Shown: one piece after another, positions 30,971 through 43,400 of the stretch
Layout of the letters: each line of letters starts with the position of its first letter
Numbering within the stretch: the stretch's first letter is position 1
Assembly: GCA_030248215.1 (NCBI GenBank)
Contig: JASANG010002141.1
Coordinates: 144,001-208,000, forward strand
Direction: 5' to 3'
Origin: Enoplolaimus lenunculus
Lineage: Eukaryota > Nematoda > Enoplea > Enoplida > Thoracostomopsidae
DNA: 64,000 nt
The notes under the pieces: model-generated
What the model was told of the DNA's origin: nothing
What the model saw: only the letters and a program-made list of their open reading frames with translations
Databases searched by the model: none
Made by a program: the position numbers and the translations under genes

Positions 30971-31200
30971 GGGTTTGCAACCGGTTGAGCCTAATTTTAG
31001 ACGAGTCATACAAAAAACAGGAGTAGAACCGTCGCCGAATCGAAACTCGCGACTTTTGTTCAAAAGCGCACGGAGGGCAAGCAGCGAGAGAGGAAGAAAG
31101 AAAGACAGACAGACAAAGAAAGAAAGAAAGAGTGCAAAACAGAAAAAACAACGTCGAAAAACATCGTATTTAATTATTTAAATTAACATAAATTTGTGGT
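30971..31200 (+). promoter_or_regulatory. Putative 5' leader with no ATG, after a tttcag acceptor
   Basis: From the AG at 30970 to the ATG at 31201 there is no ATG in 230 bp, and the stretch becomes purine-rich (agaaagaaagaaag) like a leader. The cttacctttcag just before it could be a cis acceptor or a trans-splice site for a spliced leader, as nematodes use. Read in phase 1 from exon 26 it would give four codons and a stop, so it could instead be a terminal kettin exon. Which of these holds is open. Confidence 0.45.
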
Positions 31201-31470
31201 ATGCCTGGTCCATCATACCAGCAGCCAGTGAACAAGTTTAAACCACAACTTCGGTTTAAATACAACAACGGCAACAACAACAACAACAACAAAAGCAACA
31301 AAAACAAAAATAAACAAAATACTAATCAGCCTTCGGGCGATAGTATTAATGATGTTAATGGTGAAGCGAATGGATGGGATGACTTGAGACACCAGGGACC
31401 GCCGCGATTTGAAAATGAACTTCGACCCCAAGGTGGCCGAAAACGGAACCCACACCATTTTCAGTGCCGG
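31201..31470 (+). CDS. Exon 27: putative first coding exon, start of Ig-12
   Basis: It starts at ATG 31201 (MPGPSYQQPVNKFKPQLRF), then a poly-Asn/Lys tract from a caa/aac microsatellite, then an acidic stretch and the Ig A-strand QGPPRFENELRP. The donor GTAAGA at 31471 ends it in phase 0 with HHFQCR, which joins exon 28 as a perfect B-C strand. Between them GGRKRNP is poor Ig sequence, whereas the +1 frame reads VAENGTHT. I choose ATG 31201 because no better acceptor is seen upstream in frame. Confidence 0.72.
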
Positions 31471-34400
31471 GTAAGATTTTGTCTTTCCAACATCTCATAC
31501 TCATATACGGCAATGGCCAACACCTCAAATTCAATGAAAAGATTTCGAATCTTAGCTCGAAATTATAGTTCACATAAAAATATTCATGCGAGAAAGGGTT
31601 AAACTGCAGTAACATACCAGTATCATCTTCATGAATGTGATATTTAAGAAGAGTTAAATTGTACAATTTCATAACGTTTTTTACGTTTCAGATCGTTTTC
31701 ATTTATGAAATTGTAATTAATTTTATCGTGGTGCCCGTACGAAGGTTTGAATTTGAAAGCGTTTGAAATTTACTTATAGTGTCCTAGTGTATTATATATA
31801 CGTATATATACAGATATATATATTATATATATGTATGTATGTATGTATTTATGTACATATATATGTATCAGGGTTCAACCGAATTCCGGCAAAAAATTCA
31901 ATTCCTGCCCCTGTCTCTGTTCCTGCATTTAAAGTTGCAGGAGTCGGAATTTTTACGGTTGTAGTAAATTATTTATAATCATCTAAATATTTGAAACTTT
32001 GTGTTTATAATGTTGTTATCTCGAATTGAGTGTTTTTGCAACTGTGCCGTTCAATTTTCTTTAATAAACTGTAGGATTAAAAATCTGACATATTTTCGCT
32101 AAACTATGCGATGAAATGATTAAAATTCGCTTAAGCCATTTGTAGGCTAGTTTTCTAAAAATCCAACAGTAGTAATTCGGTGATGAAAATTAAATTGCGG
32201 TTCCTGTTCGTGTTCCGGTTCTTGCCAAAAATTCATGTCGATTTTATAGGTCGCCGGTGCGCCTCCGATGCGAATTATTTGGCGAAAGGATGGAAAAATC
32301 ATGGAACCTGGCACTGAATTTCAACAAAGCTACGATGCGATTAGTGGCATATGCGAGTTGACCTTAGATGGTAAGAATTTGAGCAAAAAGCCTAATTTAG
32401 GTTCACAACCAGAAATAGGCGTGTCTCAATTGTTCAATTTTACCTGTTTTATTAATACACTACAAATTTTCTCATAAGTTACATTTGAGATTTATGGCCC
32501 ATGTACAGATGAAAACCAAATCATTTTTCTCCGGAGCTAAGTTTAAGCTTTAGACTAACGTTTTTGCTTAGACTTAGGCTTAGGCTTATGAATAGGTTTG
32601 TGCATTATTACAGCCCATCATGTATTCAATGGTTAAATCTGCAAACCAAACGGTGCAGAGCCGCAACCAGCTGAAAATGGGGGGCGGGCGTCAAGACAAA
32701 TTTTAACACGGCATATTGCCACTCTGTAAGGCTTACAAGCACAACTGAAATTTTCCTGGGGAGTGGCAAAACTGTACCAGAGGGCGCTGCGCGCCCCCTG
32801 GCCCATTTGCTGCCTACGAGCCTAAACGGCAAAATTGCAACCGATATTTTTCTCTAGGGTTCACAGAAACTGGCAGAGTAGTTTTTGCTTTAAAAGTAAA
32901 CTTGCATAATCCAGTACTTAAAAAACTAGCAACTTCCTACTAATTACCTGCTTCTAAGACTTGTTTTTGTTTGCTTAAGTGTTTAGAAAGTCTAAAATTT
33001 ACAGGAAACTATCTGCATTCGACATATTAGCACTATTGTCGGGCATTAGAAACGGTTTTTAAAACATTATATACAAATACATACACATACATACATATAT
33101 ATTATGCACATATATAATATACACATATTCATTATATGTATGCATTTATGTATGCAACTTGTTTGCAATTTGCTTGCATTAATTGCAAAAATTAAAAGTT
33201 TGAGTACTGATTAAAAAGTCTAAATCGTTTAGTGTTGCGTTGCAGTTAAAGTAGTTAGCAATCAATGAAATAGCTTATTCGTGATTGGGCGGTTTGTTGT
33301 AATTAATAGTCAATTAACGTCGGTCAATTTCACTTTTAACCGAAAACTTTTGATGTCAAATTAAGCTTCAAACATTAGCTTTGTTTCGCATAGCAATACA
33401 AAAAATTAATTTTGCCTTTGGTTTCTAGTATATTAGGTTCAAAATTTGGCGTTTCGTATGATTAACACTCAATTTATTAGTTTCGAGCTTATGATTAAGG
33501 GGCCCATATAAAGATCAGGGGCGGAACGTTTTTCCGTGGGACGATAATAGCGTAAGCTTAAGCCTTCATACTAACTGTTTGCTTGGCGTAGGTTTAGACT
33601 TAGGCTTTAGGCTTAGGAATATGCTCATTCATACGTTTAGGCTTAGGCTTAGGCTTAGGAATATGCGTATAATACTGTTCCGCCCCTGTTCATTACATTG
33701 GCCAGATTAAGGTTTGGCATTGTGTAGCCGTTTCATTGGTTATGGTTTTGTTTTGCTCATTTTTGGCAAATTTATATTTTGAATCTAACAAATATTAACT
33801 TATTTTGTTTAGAAGTATACAGCGAAGATGAAGGCTGGATTAGTTGTCAGGCGTTAAATAACTACGGTGATGTAGTTACTTCTGGATATTTCACTGTTGA
33901 TTCAGGTTAGTGCTTACGGCCTATACCCCGTAAAAAATTTGTTATAAAATGGAAGGGGGACGTACGCTCCCTGTCAAAAAATTTTATTGTGAGATTTAAT
34001 TTTAGGCAAAGGTCCTCCCTTATCACCGATCCGTTCACAATCGCTTGCAGGTCCAGCCGGCATTAAAGGAAGTAAAACCGAATCGCTGGTCAGTGGAATT
34101 CCTATCGCAAGCAAGGTGTCAGTCCTAGACAGTGTGGTGCCCAATGGAGTTGCAGAACCGTGGGATAAACGTCAACTTGAAACCAAAAAACCGTGGGAAA
34201 AAAGCGACTTCAAACGTGACCAAGGATCGCCGCCGATGTTCATCGTTCCGCTGCGAAAAGCGATTCGTCATACCGGAATTGGGCCACTATATTTTGAAGT
34301 AAGCTTGCTCACTATGATTGGAGTTGGAGCCGTGAGGAAGTAAGGAAACTGTGTCAGGGGGGGCATGGCGACATATCGATCTCGTCCCATGAAATATTCT

Positions 34401-37400
34401 ATTTAATTGTTTCAATAGGCATTAAAATATGTATGTTCTGTATTGTAAATATAAAAGTATGTCTGGTTATGCTCTCCCGAAATGAAATCATATCTAACCA
34501 ACCGCTACCCTGCTCCACAATTACCTATCTCTCTATTGTGAACTTAAGATCATTGTTCTTTTTCAATTTTTGAACCAGATAAAGAAATTTTATCCAATAC
34601 CTGAGCAGACAGGTGTGGCTGCCACCCAAACTCCAGGGTGGTGGCCCCCAACGTAGATGTGGATACAGAATTTACGGATAGCTGTGGGGACATCCTTCCA
34701 AAACAGTTTCACGTAAAGGTTGCAAAATTATGTATCTAGAAAGGGATTAGAAAGTGAAACCATTTTTAATATGTATAAAACTTCGTGCGCAGCGAGAAAT
34801 TTTTTAGACATATTCTTTTAAAGTAGCTAACCAGCTCTTATCTTAGATAAAAACTTACAATTTTTGTATGCTCCAACCAGGGGAGACAGTACACCTCGCA
34901 CACGTCGCTCAAAAATTTGTTTTATTATCTTCTTTATTATTACGTTTCATGAGAGTTTACATTTAAGTAAAATTGTAAACCAGAGAGTTTAACGAGCGAG
35001 AAAATTTGTTGGAATTTAGCAGCACGGTGGTTGTAGTGTCTAAAGCCATTTAAAAATCGCGGAAAGGTTGGATAGTTTCAAACTCGTGAGCGGACCGAGC
35101 GCGAAGCCAGAAGTATTTCAAAACTTCGGGGCGGATTTTGGTTATTCGGTTAGGGAAGCCCCTTTAGGGGTAAGCCCCCCTAAATGGGGGTGTGGGGGTG
35201 ATTGCTTCGGCCTTGATTTTAACATGCGTTCGCATTAATACAATTTATTGCAATTTCAGGTTGAAGTCAAATCTGATCCGACTCCACTGTTCACATGGCA
35301 TCACGATGGGATCAAACTCATCCCAAGCGCTGATACACTGGAAGTTGTCGACAGCCGGGGCGGTGGCAACCGGTGGCATTCAAAGCTAACCCTCTACCGT
35401 CCTAAGAGTGGTCTGATTTCTGTTCGCGTGAAAAATGACGCCGGCAAAGAAACGTCAAGTTGCCGAGTGGCTTGTGACGGTAAGTAATAAACGGAACAGG
35501 CATGGAATATTGTTTCTAAATCATTCTCTGAAAACACACTTGTCAGGGATTTTAATGTTAGTTTGCATGGGGATATGTCTTTTTTTTGAATTTTACAAAT
35601 ATAGATTTTTAAAATCGGTTTCATTTGGTATCCGGTAAATGTCTGTATGCTCTGATGGACGCAGTTTCACGTTTCACAAGAAGTTAACCGTGTCCTTAGG
35701 CTTACGCTCATGGTTGAGTTGATACTCGGTTTTACCCATTCACTTAAACTTTAGTTTCGACACTGGGTTACACTCTTGGGACGCCCATGAAAATAACATT
35801 GGCTTCAATTTTTTAACCCATGAGGTTTTAAAGAAATATCGCCGCCCGTATCAGGTCGCTAAGGCTTCGGTTGAGGAATAGGTTAAAATTAACAGAACGT
35901 CATCTAAAAGTACACGTTGCATTATTTTTAGGATCTATTTCCAAAGATTTATCACCACGCCGGTCTCACCATATTCTCTCCCCAGCGGTAGCAGATTCCG
36001 CCAGCGCAGACACCACCAAACAGCCGTCAATATGGACCGCGTCCGCATCGAATCAATTCGTTTGCACAACCGTTCAACAAGGCCGACAAATCACCGCTCA
36101 AGGCGTTCAATCAACGGCGAAAATGAGCTTTCAAGCGGCCAATGGCGTTCGAGGATTTCGTCAAATCACTTCGCAACGCTTGGCGATCAGTTCGACTCGC
36201 GAGCAGACGACTGCGTTTCCTGTGACCGGTGAGTGTTTCTTTCGTGCTGAAAATGTTTCGATGCAAAATGTTTATCAGAAGCTTACAAATGACATTCTAA
36301 TAGCTAATTAATTCTAAAACAACGCGAAGTATTGCTGGCATTGTAATTCAATTTATTTTCAGAATCGGTGTCTCAACAATTTCGACCACCAAGCACAAGC
36401 TCGACTGATGTGTCTAGTACTCAGTTTGACGACGTTAGACGCCAATCGTTTGATGTATCAACTCTATCTCGAAGTGTTCGAAAACCTGAAACAAAGATTG
36501 CTCCACCGACGATCACTAAACATCTACAGAGCGCTCGGTACAAGGCGAATCAGGTAAATTAAAATTATTTTGTTAATTTCAAACGTTAAATTTAAACTTG
36601 GTGCTTATATTAAAGTAGACTGCAACAAAATATACGAACGCAAATTAGACAAGTGGTTCATTTTTGACACATGGATTGGTAGAATTTTAGCTATTGGCAT
36701 AGCCATACCAATTCAATGTTGTATATGCATTTTATTATTATTACCAGAAATCTGTCAAGTAACATTTATATTTGTATTTTTAAGCTGAAACACTCATCAG
36801 TCTGTAAAAACACTCCACTAAAAATACTTTAGTTATATTTTAGTAACTTTTTAAGTATAAGTGTACTAAATATTGAGTATTAAATCTTTGCTTAAATAAT
36901 GTTAAGTAATACTACAGCTGTCATTTCCTGATTAATTAAATAAATGTAAAAGCTAAGAATTTTGTGTTTGCTTAAAATTAAGTAAAACTTTGCCAAGTAC
37001 CATAGTAAGTAAAACCGACACTTAATTCGGCAACAGTTTTACTTAATTTTAAATAGATTTTTTAGTGAGCATACGTATTTTGGACACTTTTCTAGCATAG
37101 AAATAATAGATTAGTTTTTGCACCTTAGGTATATATGCCGTAGCCACCACACAAATTTAGCTGCCACTACAGCAACGGCTGCTGATTGGTTTGTCAGTTG
37201 GCAAATCGAAACGTTTCTCATGAACAGCAAACAGTAAATTGCGCCATTCAAAAAACAATAAATAACGCTTAACCAATCACCACTGCCTATTGACCACTAA
37301 AGCTAATTCACAAATTTATGTTCTCATCAGCGAGCCATTTAATTATTTATTGAAAACCATATAATTTGAACGTTGATTTTAGGCACTAAAGCTTACAGTC

Positions 37401-40400
37401 GAATTTATGGCAGAAAATCCTGATTCGGTCAGTGTGAACTGGTACCGCGATAGTCAGCCGCTGCCTGGGCCACAACCTGAAGATGTTGCCATTAATACGA
37501 CAGCCCGCTCGTCCACGTTAAACATGGTCAAACTTCGCGAAGGACTGTATAAATGCGTTGTGTCCAATAGCAGCGGTGCCGCTTCTACGACAGCTGATAT
37601 TAAAATTATCGGTAATCTCACACTGTCACAGGACCTGGATGTTTGCCAAGGGCGAACTGGCTCGTCTCGTTTTACAGTGAAAAAATTTCGCATAACACTT
37701 TTAGAATGAATAAATATTTTCTGAAAATAATAATTTTTTTGCGTTTACAAATTATTAAAATAGCTTTTTTGATATACGTAAGCATGGAGGCAAATATGCT
37801 TACTATTCTGATGCTACATATCGGTAAAATACTGATGCATATGCAGTGCCTTCATATGCCGCAGCAGTAAAATATGGTAGAACCAAAATGCATTACTGTT
37901 TATAAAGTGTTGAGCTTTATTATAAGGCATATCGGTCCTTTATGCAGGATTGACGTTACAACCGGGGCAGTCGGGTCACGGTTTGTACATGTATGACATT
38001 AGCATACAAACCACCGCTCTCAAATGGTCAATGTGTACATGAGACTGGTATGGCACGTGATACAGTGAGACATTTTTATGCGAATATTATATGATATCCC
38101 AAAATTACAGCGAATATCACATGATACTCAGCGGGACAGTGTGATCTTCGTGTGCTAATAAGTAAATGATAAGTCGGACGGCAGCGGTACACATGTACTT
38201 TAAAATACCGAATACACGCCTGTAAATTCTTTTTCAAAACAAAATCGCGTAGAAACGCAGCTTCATAATTAAAAGATTCAAATTTCAAATTATATATTTT
38301 AATTCTTCAATAATCTCAGATTCTTAGCCAGCTCACCTTGCTGTCGGGGGCTAAACGTTGTTTAGGAGGGGCATACAATGGTTTTTAATGACTTACAAGC
38401 AAGGTTGTAAATTTTCTGAGGGGGCCCAAAATTTTTCTAGGGGCGCTCAGCCCCCTGGACTCGCGCCCGTAGCCAATGGGAGGCCAGGGGGTGGGTTCAG
38501 CCCCCCTGAAAAAATGTTTGGCTTCCCTAGAAGATTTTCGGCCTTGCTTGTAAGTCATTGAAAACCCTTTAATGCCCCGTCTGAAAATTTTTTAGCTCCC
38601 TGGGAAGGTGAGCGGGCTGCCGGCCTGCCTGCTTTCTCCTTTGACTACGGACACAAATAATCTATTTAGAAATACAATTGAAGTTTTACTCAAACTTACT
38701 AAATATATTGTTTTGTACAATTTTAGAAGACTACCGAAGCCAGCTTAAACCTGTCGCAACTCCGTTTGTGGAATCATTTCGAAAAACGCAACTACAAAAA
38801 ACAGGTGAAAAGTTTTTCTATCAGAAATTTTATTGTTAGGCCTGTCGCCAGCGCAGCAAAAATACGAAAAAAAGGCTTAAAAAATTTCAGAGAATGTTAA
38901 TAAACAAATTTCGGCAACACTATTTCACTGTGCCATGCAAAACTATAGAGGCCTTTCTGCTAAAAGCATAAGGCTAAACCTAAGCCTAAGTCTTAGAGTT
39001 GAAACAATTTGTAATTTTACAAATCGTTTAGCTGTCGTTGAATTCTGATGACAATGGCGGATCCATGGGAAGGCCCACCCCGGCCGTGTCCCCCTCCCAA
39101 CAGCCTCTCGACAAAAATTATACAGACTGTCAATTGCTGTTCTCGGCTGTTTATTTCTCTGTTTTATACACAATAGTATATTGCCTAAGCCTAAGCCTAA
39201 GCCTAAGCCTAAGCCTAAGCCTAAGCCTAAGCCTAAGCCTAAGCAGCTGCCTTTAAATTTGTGCCTGTTTGAAACCAAATCCGAACTTATGATTAAACCC
39301 TGCTGTTTAGATCTAAATTGCGCTGATGCGTTTGTTTTATTTGTGATTCATCTCAATAGAACGAACGTAAACAAGTCAATTTTATGGCAATAGTTCGTGG
39401 TTTGTGTGTCGGTCAAAATAAGTTTATTACCTGTGAAATTTTGCCCCTCTCCATTTTGAGAGTCTGGATCCGCCACTGCTGCCGAACTCTTTTTATGAAG
39501 GCCATACGATGTTTCGCCAATTGCCAATTGGTGACGTATGTGCCCTTGAGTATACTTTATGTTTTAAACATATATTCCTGAATTAGGTATGGGTAGGCCT
39601 CTGCCTAAACCTAAGCATAAAGCAAATGCTTGCTGAGAAAATTGACAAGCTCTTTATATTGCGTTTTACACAGTCAGAAGTTTATGGATCCGTTACTGGT
39701 TGTCTTCACCTGAAAAGATTGACTGTTTTCAGCAAGCGAAGTCGCAACTTCGTTCCTGCCTCCGCTTGCTCGATCTGGAGTGTCTCCACGCCGCCGGGAA
39801 TTAACTCAATCGCAGAGCTTCGCGTCAACAGGGATTGAAAAATTTCAACCACAAATGAAGTCAACTAAATTCAAATCAACCGCAGTTGAAAGATCTTCCA
39901 GCGAGCGGTCAAATGTTGAAGTTTCAAGGTCACCAGCCTTGAGCTCGCTCCAACGATCGAGCTCGGGTTTGTTCGATTCTGATTGGGTGCTTTCGGAATG
40001 CGAAAATGACGTGTCACGGATGTTGTACCCACCGAAAATTGTTCACGGGGTTCAAACGGTGCCGCTGGTTGAAAATCAGGTAAATCTTCAAAAAGATTGA
40101 AAAGTTTGCCTGCAAAAAATAACTGTTTTTAAATTTATTTTCCAGTTTTTCCGCTTGTATACTGATTTTAAACGTTTTGAAACAAAAATAGCTAAAATTT
40201 CATAAGAAAAATTTGACAGTGTTATTAAGCAACTCTAACAAAAAAATCCTTGTTATTTTCTATTTTCATATTATTTTAAATCACAGTTAATTTTATATTT
40301 TCAAATTATTTGAAATTCAACGGCAGATTTAGAATTTTCAAAACGGGAGCCAACGCGCGATACAATACTGGAAAAAACTCGCAAGCAAAACGAACAAGAA

Positions 40401-43400
40401 GCCGAACGTAATTTTAGTGCTAAACTTTAATACAAAATCTTTTTTTATCCCTGTGGGAGGCGTTGCTCACGGTAGCTTCATATCCAAAAGTATTTCAATT
40501 AATTTTAATTTCAGCCGCTCACTCTTGAAGTAGTATTCGACGCTGCGCCGCCCCCCAAAGTTCGATGGTACTACAACGACACGCCTTTAAAAGCTTCGTT
40601 GGACGTCACAATTAATACCAGCGCAGGGGGTCGATCTACAATTACTGTCAAGCGTCCTAAACCAGGAGTTTATACAGTTCGGATTGCAAACGCAGCTGGT
40701 GCAGCAACAAGTTCCGCAGATATACAAGCACCAAGTAAATGCATTCATAAATAGTTATACTTCCGCCGCAGGTCTGTAGCTAGCTCATCTTGCTAGGGAG
40801 AGGGGGCGAGAAAATTTTTCAGTAGGGGCATTCAAGGGTTTTCAATGCGTTAGAAGCAATGTAGAAACTTTTCTAGGGGGTCCAAAATTTTTCCCGGGGA
40901 GGGGTGGTGGTGAGCCCCCCTGGTCTCCCCTTGACTACGGGCCCGCCACCCCGCCGGGGCTACAACTACTTACATAACTAAATTTTGCCGTCAGGATTTC
41001 GTTTTTAGAAAGTATAAACATAACTAGTCAGCCGGTTTTGTGCAATGCGCAAAAAGTTAGCTAATGCACAACAATCTGCATGCGAATTTTCTTTTCACAA
41101 AACAATCACGTTTCTCTTCTAAGAAAACATTACAAACAAAGTTGCGTTGGAACGTTGCCCGAAATACGTACGTGGGCCATTTTAGCTTTGATTATGTAGA
41201 TATAAAAATTTCGAATCTCTTTCGAATCAGCGAAACGAGATAAGACAACATTTAAGCGAGTCAAAAACTTTGCGTAAAATTAGCTATTACATGCTGTTAA
41301 CAATAAGCTTAATCTATAATGTATTTTAATAGACAGGAGCATGCAACAATTTTCATAGCACCGAATGTACCATCTCACGTTGCGTTTGGTATAATCAAAT
41401 CATTTCTATTTTACAGTAAGAGGTAACGTAAGGTTTTCGTTTATGGAAAATTTTAATATCATCCTTGCCTGCATTAAGATGAACCTGGCATGCGCTCTTG
41501 CGGTGTTCTTTTGTACCCAGAATATATTTATTGAGTTTTACATAAAGTTTTGTCCAAGACTTATTATTGACATGCACTGGCTAAAATACTTAAAAGTAAT
41601 GATTAATAATTTTTATATGTTTTTCAGGACGAATTGTACCGTTGGTTGTTTCAAAAGTTAATCAACTGGTCACTGAAGAATGGGTTTGTTCCGATGATGA
41701 TGAAGTTATTCAAACAGGTAAAGTGAAACTTGTTCATTACTTCATTCTAATGTTAATTTAAAAATTGCTATTCATTTCTATGCTAATTTAAACTCATAGA
41801 ACAAGAATGGCAGATACTTTATTGAAAATTAAAGTAATCAAAGAAAATGGCTGACGTCAGCTTTAACGATTGTTCTATTACTTTTTCGTATGTTGTGTAC
41901 TTTTTTCAAACTAAGCATACTGAATATTGCAAAATGTTAAGGTTATCAAAAAGGATTATTTCTGGTCGCATAGAAATTTTACTAATGGGCGAATCATCAC
42001 CGAAGTGCAGGGCCGCAGCAGCCACTCCCCATACCCCCATTTGGGCACCACCAACCCTAATGGGCCCCCACCCTAACCGGTTGAAACAAAAACCGCCGAA
42101 AATTTGTATTGCGATTGCCTTTTCGTTCATTTTGCTCGCGAGTTTACGGGGGCCCCACCCTGCAGTCTGGTGGAGCCCAACTTCTGTGTATTCAGGCACT
42201 GCCAAACAGGGCACTCAAATTTTTGATTTTTGAAACTCTCAGCGAGGGCCATATGAATGTGTGGGTCTTCAGGCCGCGGTCTTGCAGGTCTCCATTAATG
42301 TCCGTCATCGGATCCTGGCGCTGTCCACTATTTAAATTATTTGTTTAAATATTATTTTAAAGCTAGTAATGCAAAACTGAAATTTTTTTGAGAAACCTTG
42401 GTCGTCTTTAGACGAGATTTTAACTAAAAGTTCGTACACTGCAGCGGTCTAGAATACCTTCTAGAATGCGTGCTTTGGTATTCCAAAACACACAGCAATG
42501 ATAAAATTAATATCCGAGCCTGATTGAATTTCAGGTCCAACGCCTTATCCGCCCAGAATAATTCAAGGTTTGCGAAGCAAACGTATTAAACCTGGTGAAT
42601 CAATTGCGCTTCAGGTAAAAGTTGCCAATGATTTAATACGAAAAGCATTCAAACCAGAAAAAATGCCAGATTTAGCCAATATGAATATTTCAATAGGTTT
42701 AGTTAGCCTTGGAAAAACTTGTTTACTTCGCTATCGACAATAGCTTCTACGAGATCTATAAAACTATTAGGAAATTAATTATACGTCGTTCACAATAAAA
42801 ATTCTATCCCGGCCACCCAAAACTTCCATATGGTTGTAGGGTTAACACTTGATAACATCAAAAATTTACAACCGTTACCCTTACCTCAAGGTAAGTGTGG
42901 CGTTGATCCTGCAACGCTCGTGAAAACAGAGTTACTCCCCCCGCGATAATTATAAAATAGTAAGTTAACAAGTGTTACATGGAACCGTAAAAATGATTTC
43001 ATTTCGGCATGGTATAATCTCATATGAAAGTGTTTTTACGAACGAGTGTAGCGAGCGAGAAAATTTTTTTAACCTCTGATTCTGAATCGTGTTAAATATA
43101 TATACGTTTTTTTCTGAACTTTGCATAATTTTGCTTTGAAATACTTCTTGTCTATCGGTTACACGCCATTGTGTCATATATATTTGTAAATGTTTTATTT
43201 TCAGGTTGAAGTTGACGCCTATCCACCGGCTCAATTCACATGGTACTTCGAGGGTCAACAATTGCTTCCAACTGGTAATATTTCAATCAGCGTTGAACAC
43301 GGCCGATTTTCAACTATTCGAGTTCCATCGACAGCCGAAGGATGTTACACAGTTCGAGCGACTAATGAAGTTGGATGTGCGACAAGCTCGGCTTATGTGG

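Noticed and set aside
30975-31181. Basic Lys/Arg-rich 68-codon coding exon
   Set aside because: It would need a phase-0 upstream exon and none is available. The whole stretch lacks ATG and looks more like an untranslated leader.
39181-39393. Lys-Pro repeat open frame
   Set aside because: It is the translation of the (GCCTAA)n tract.
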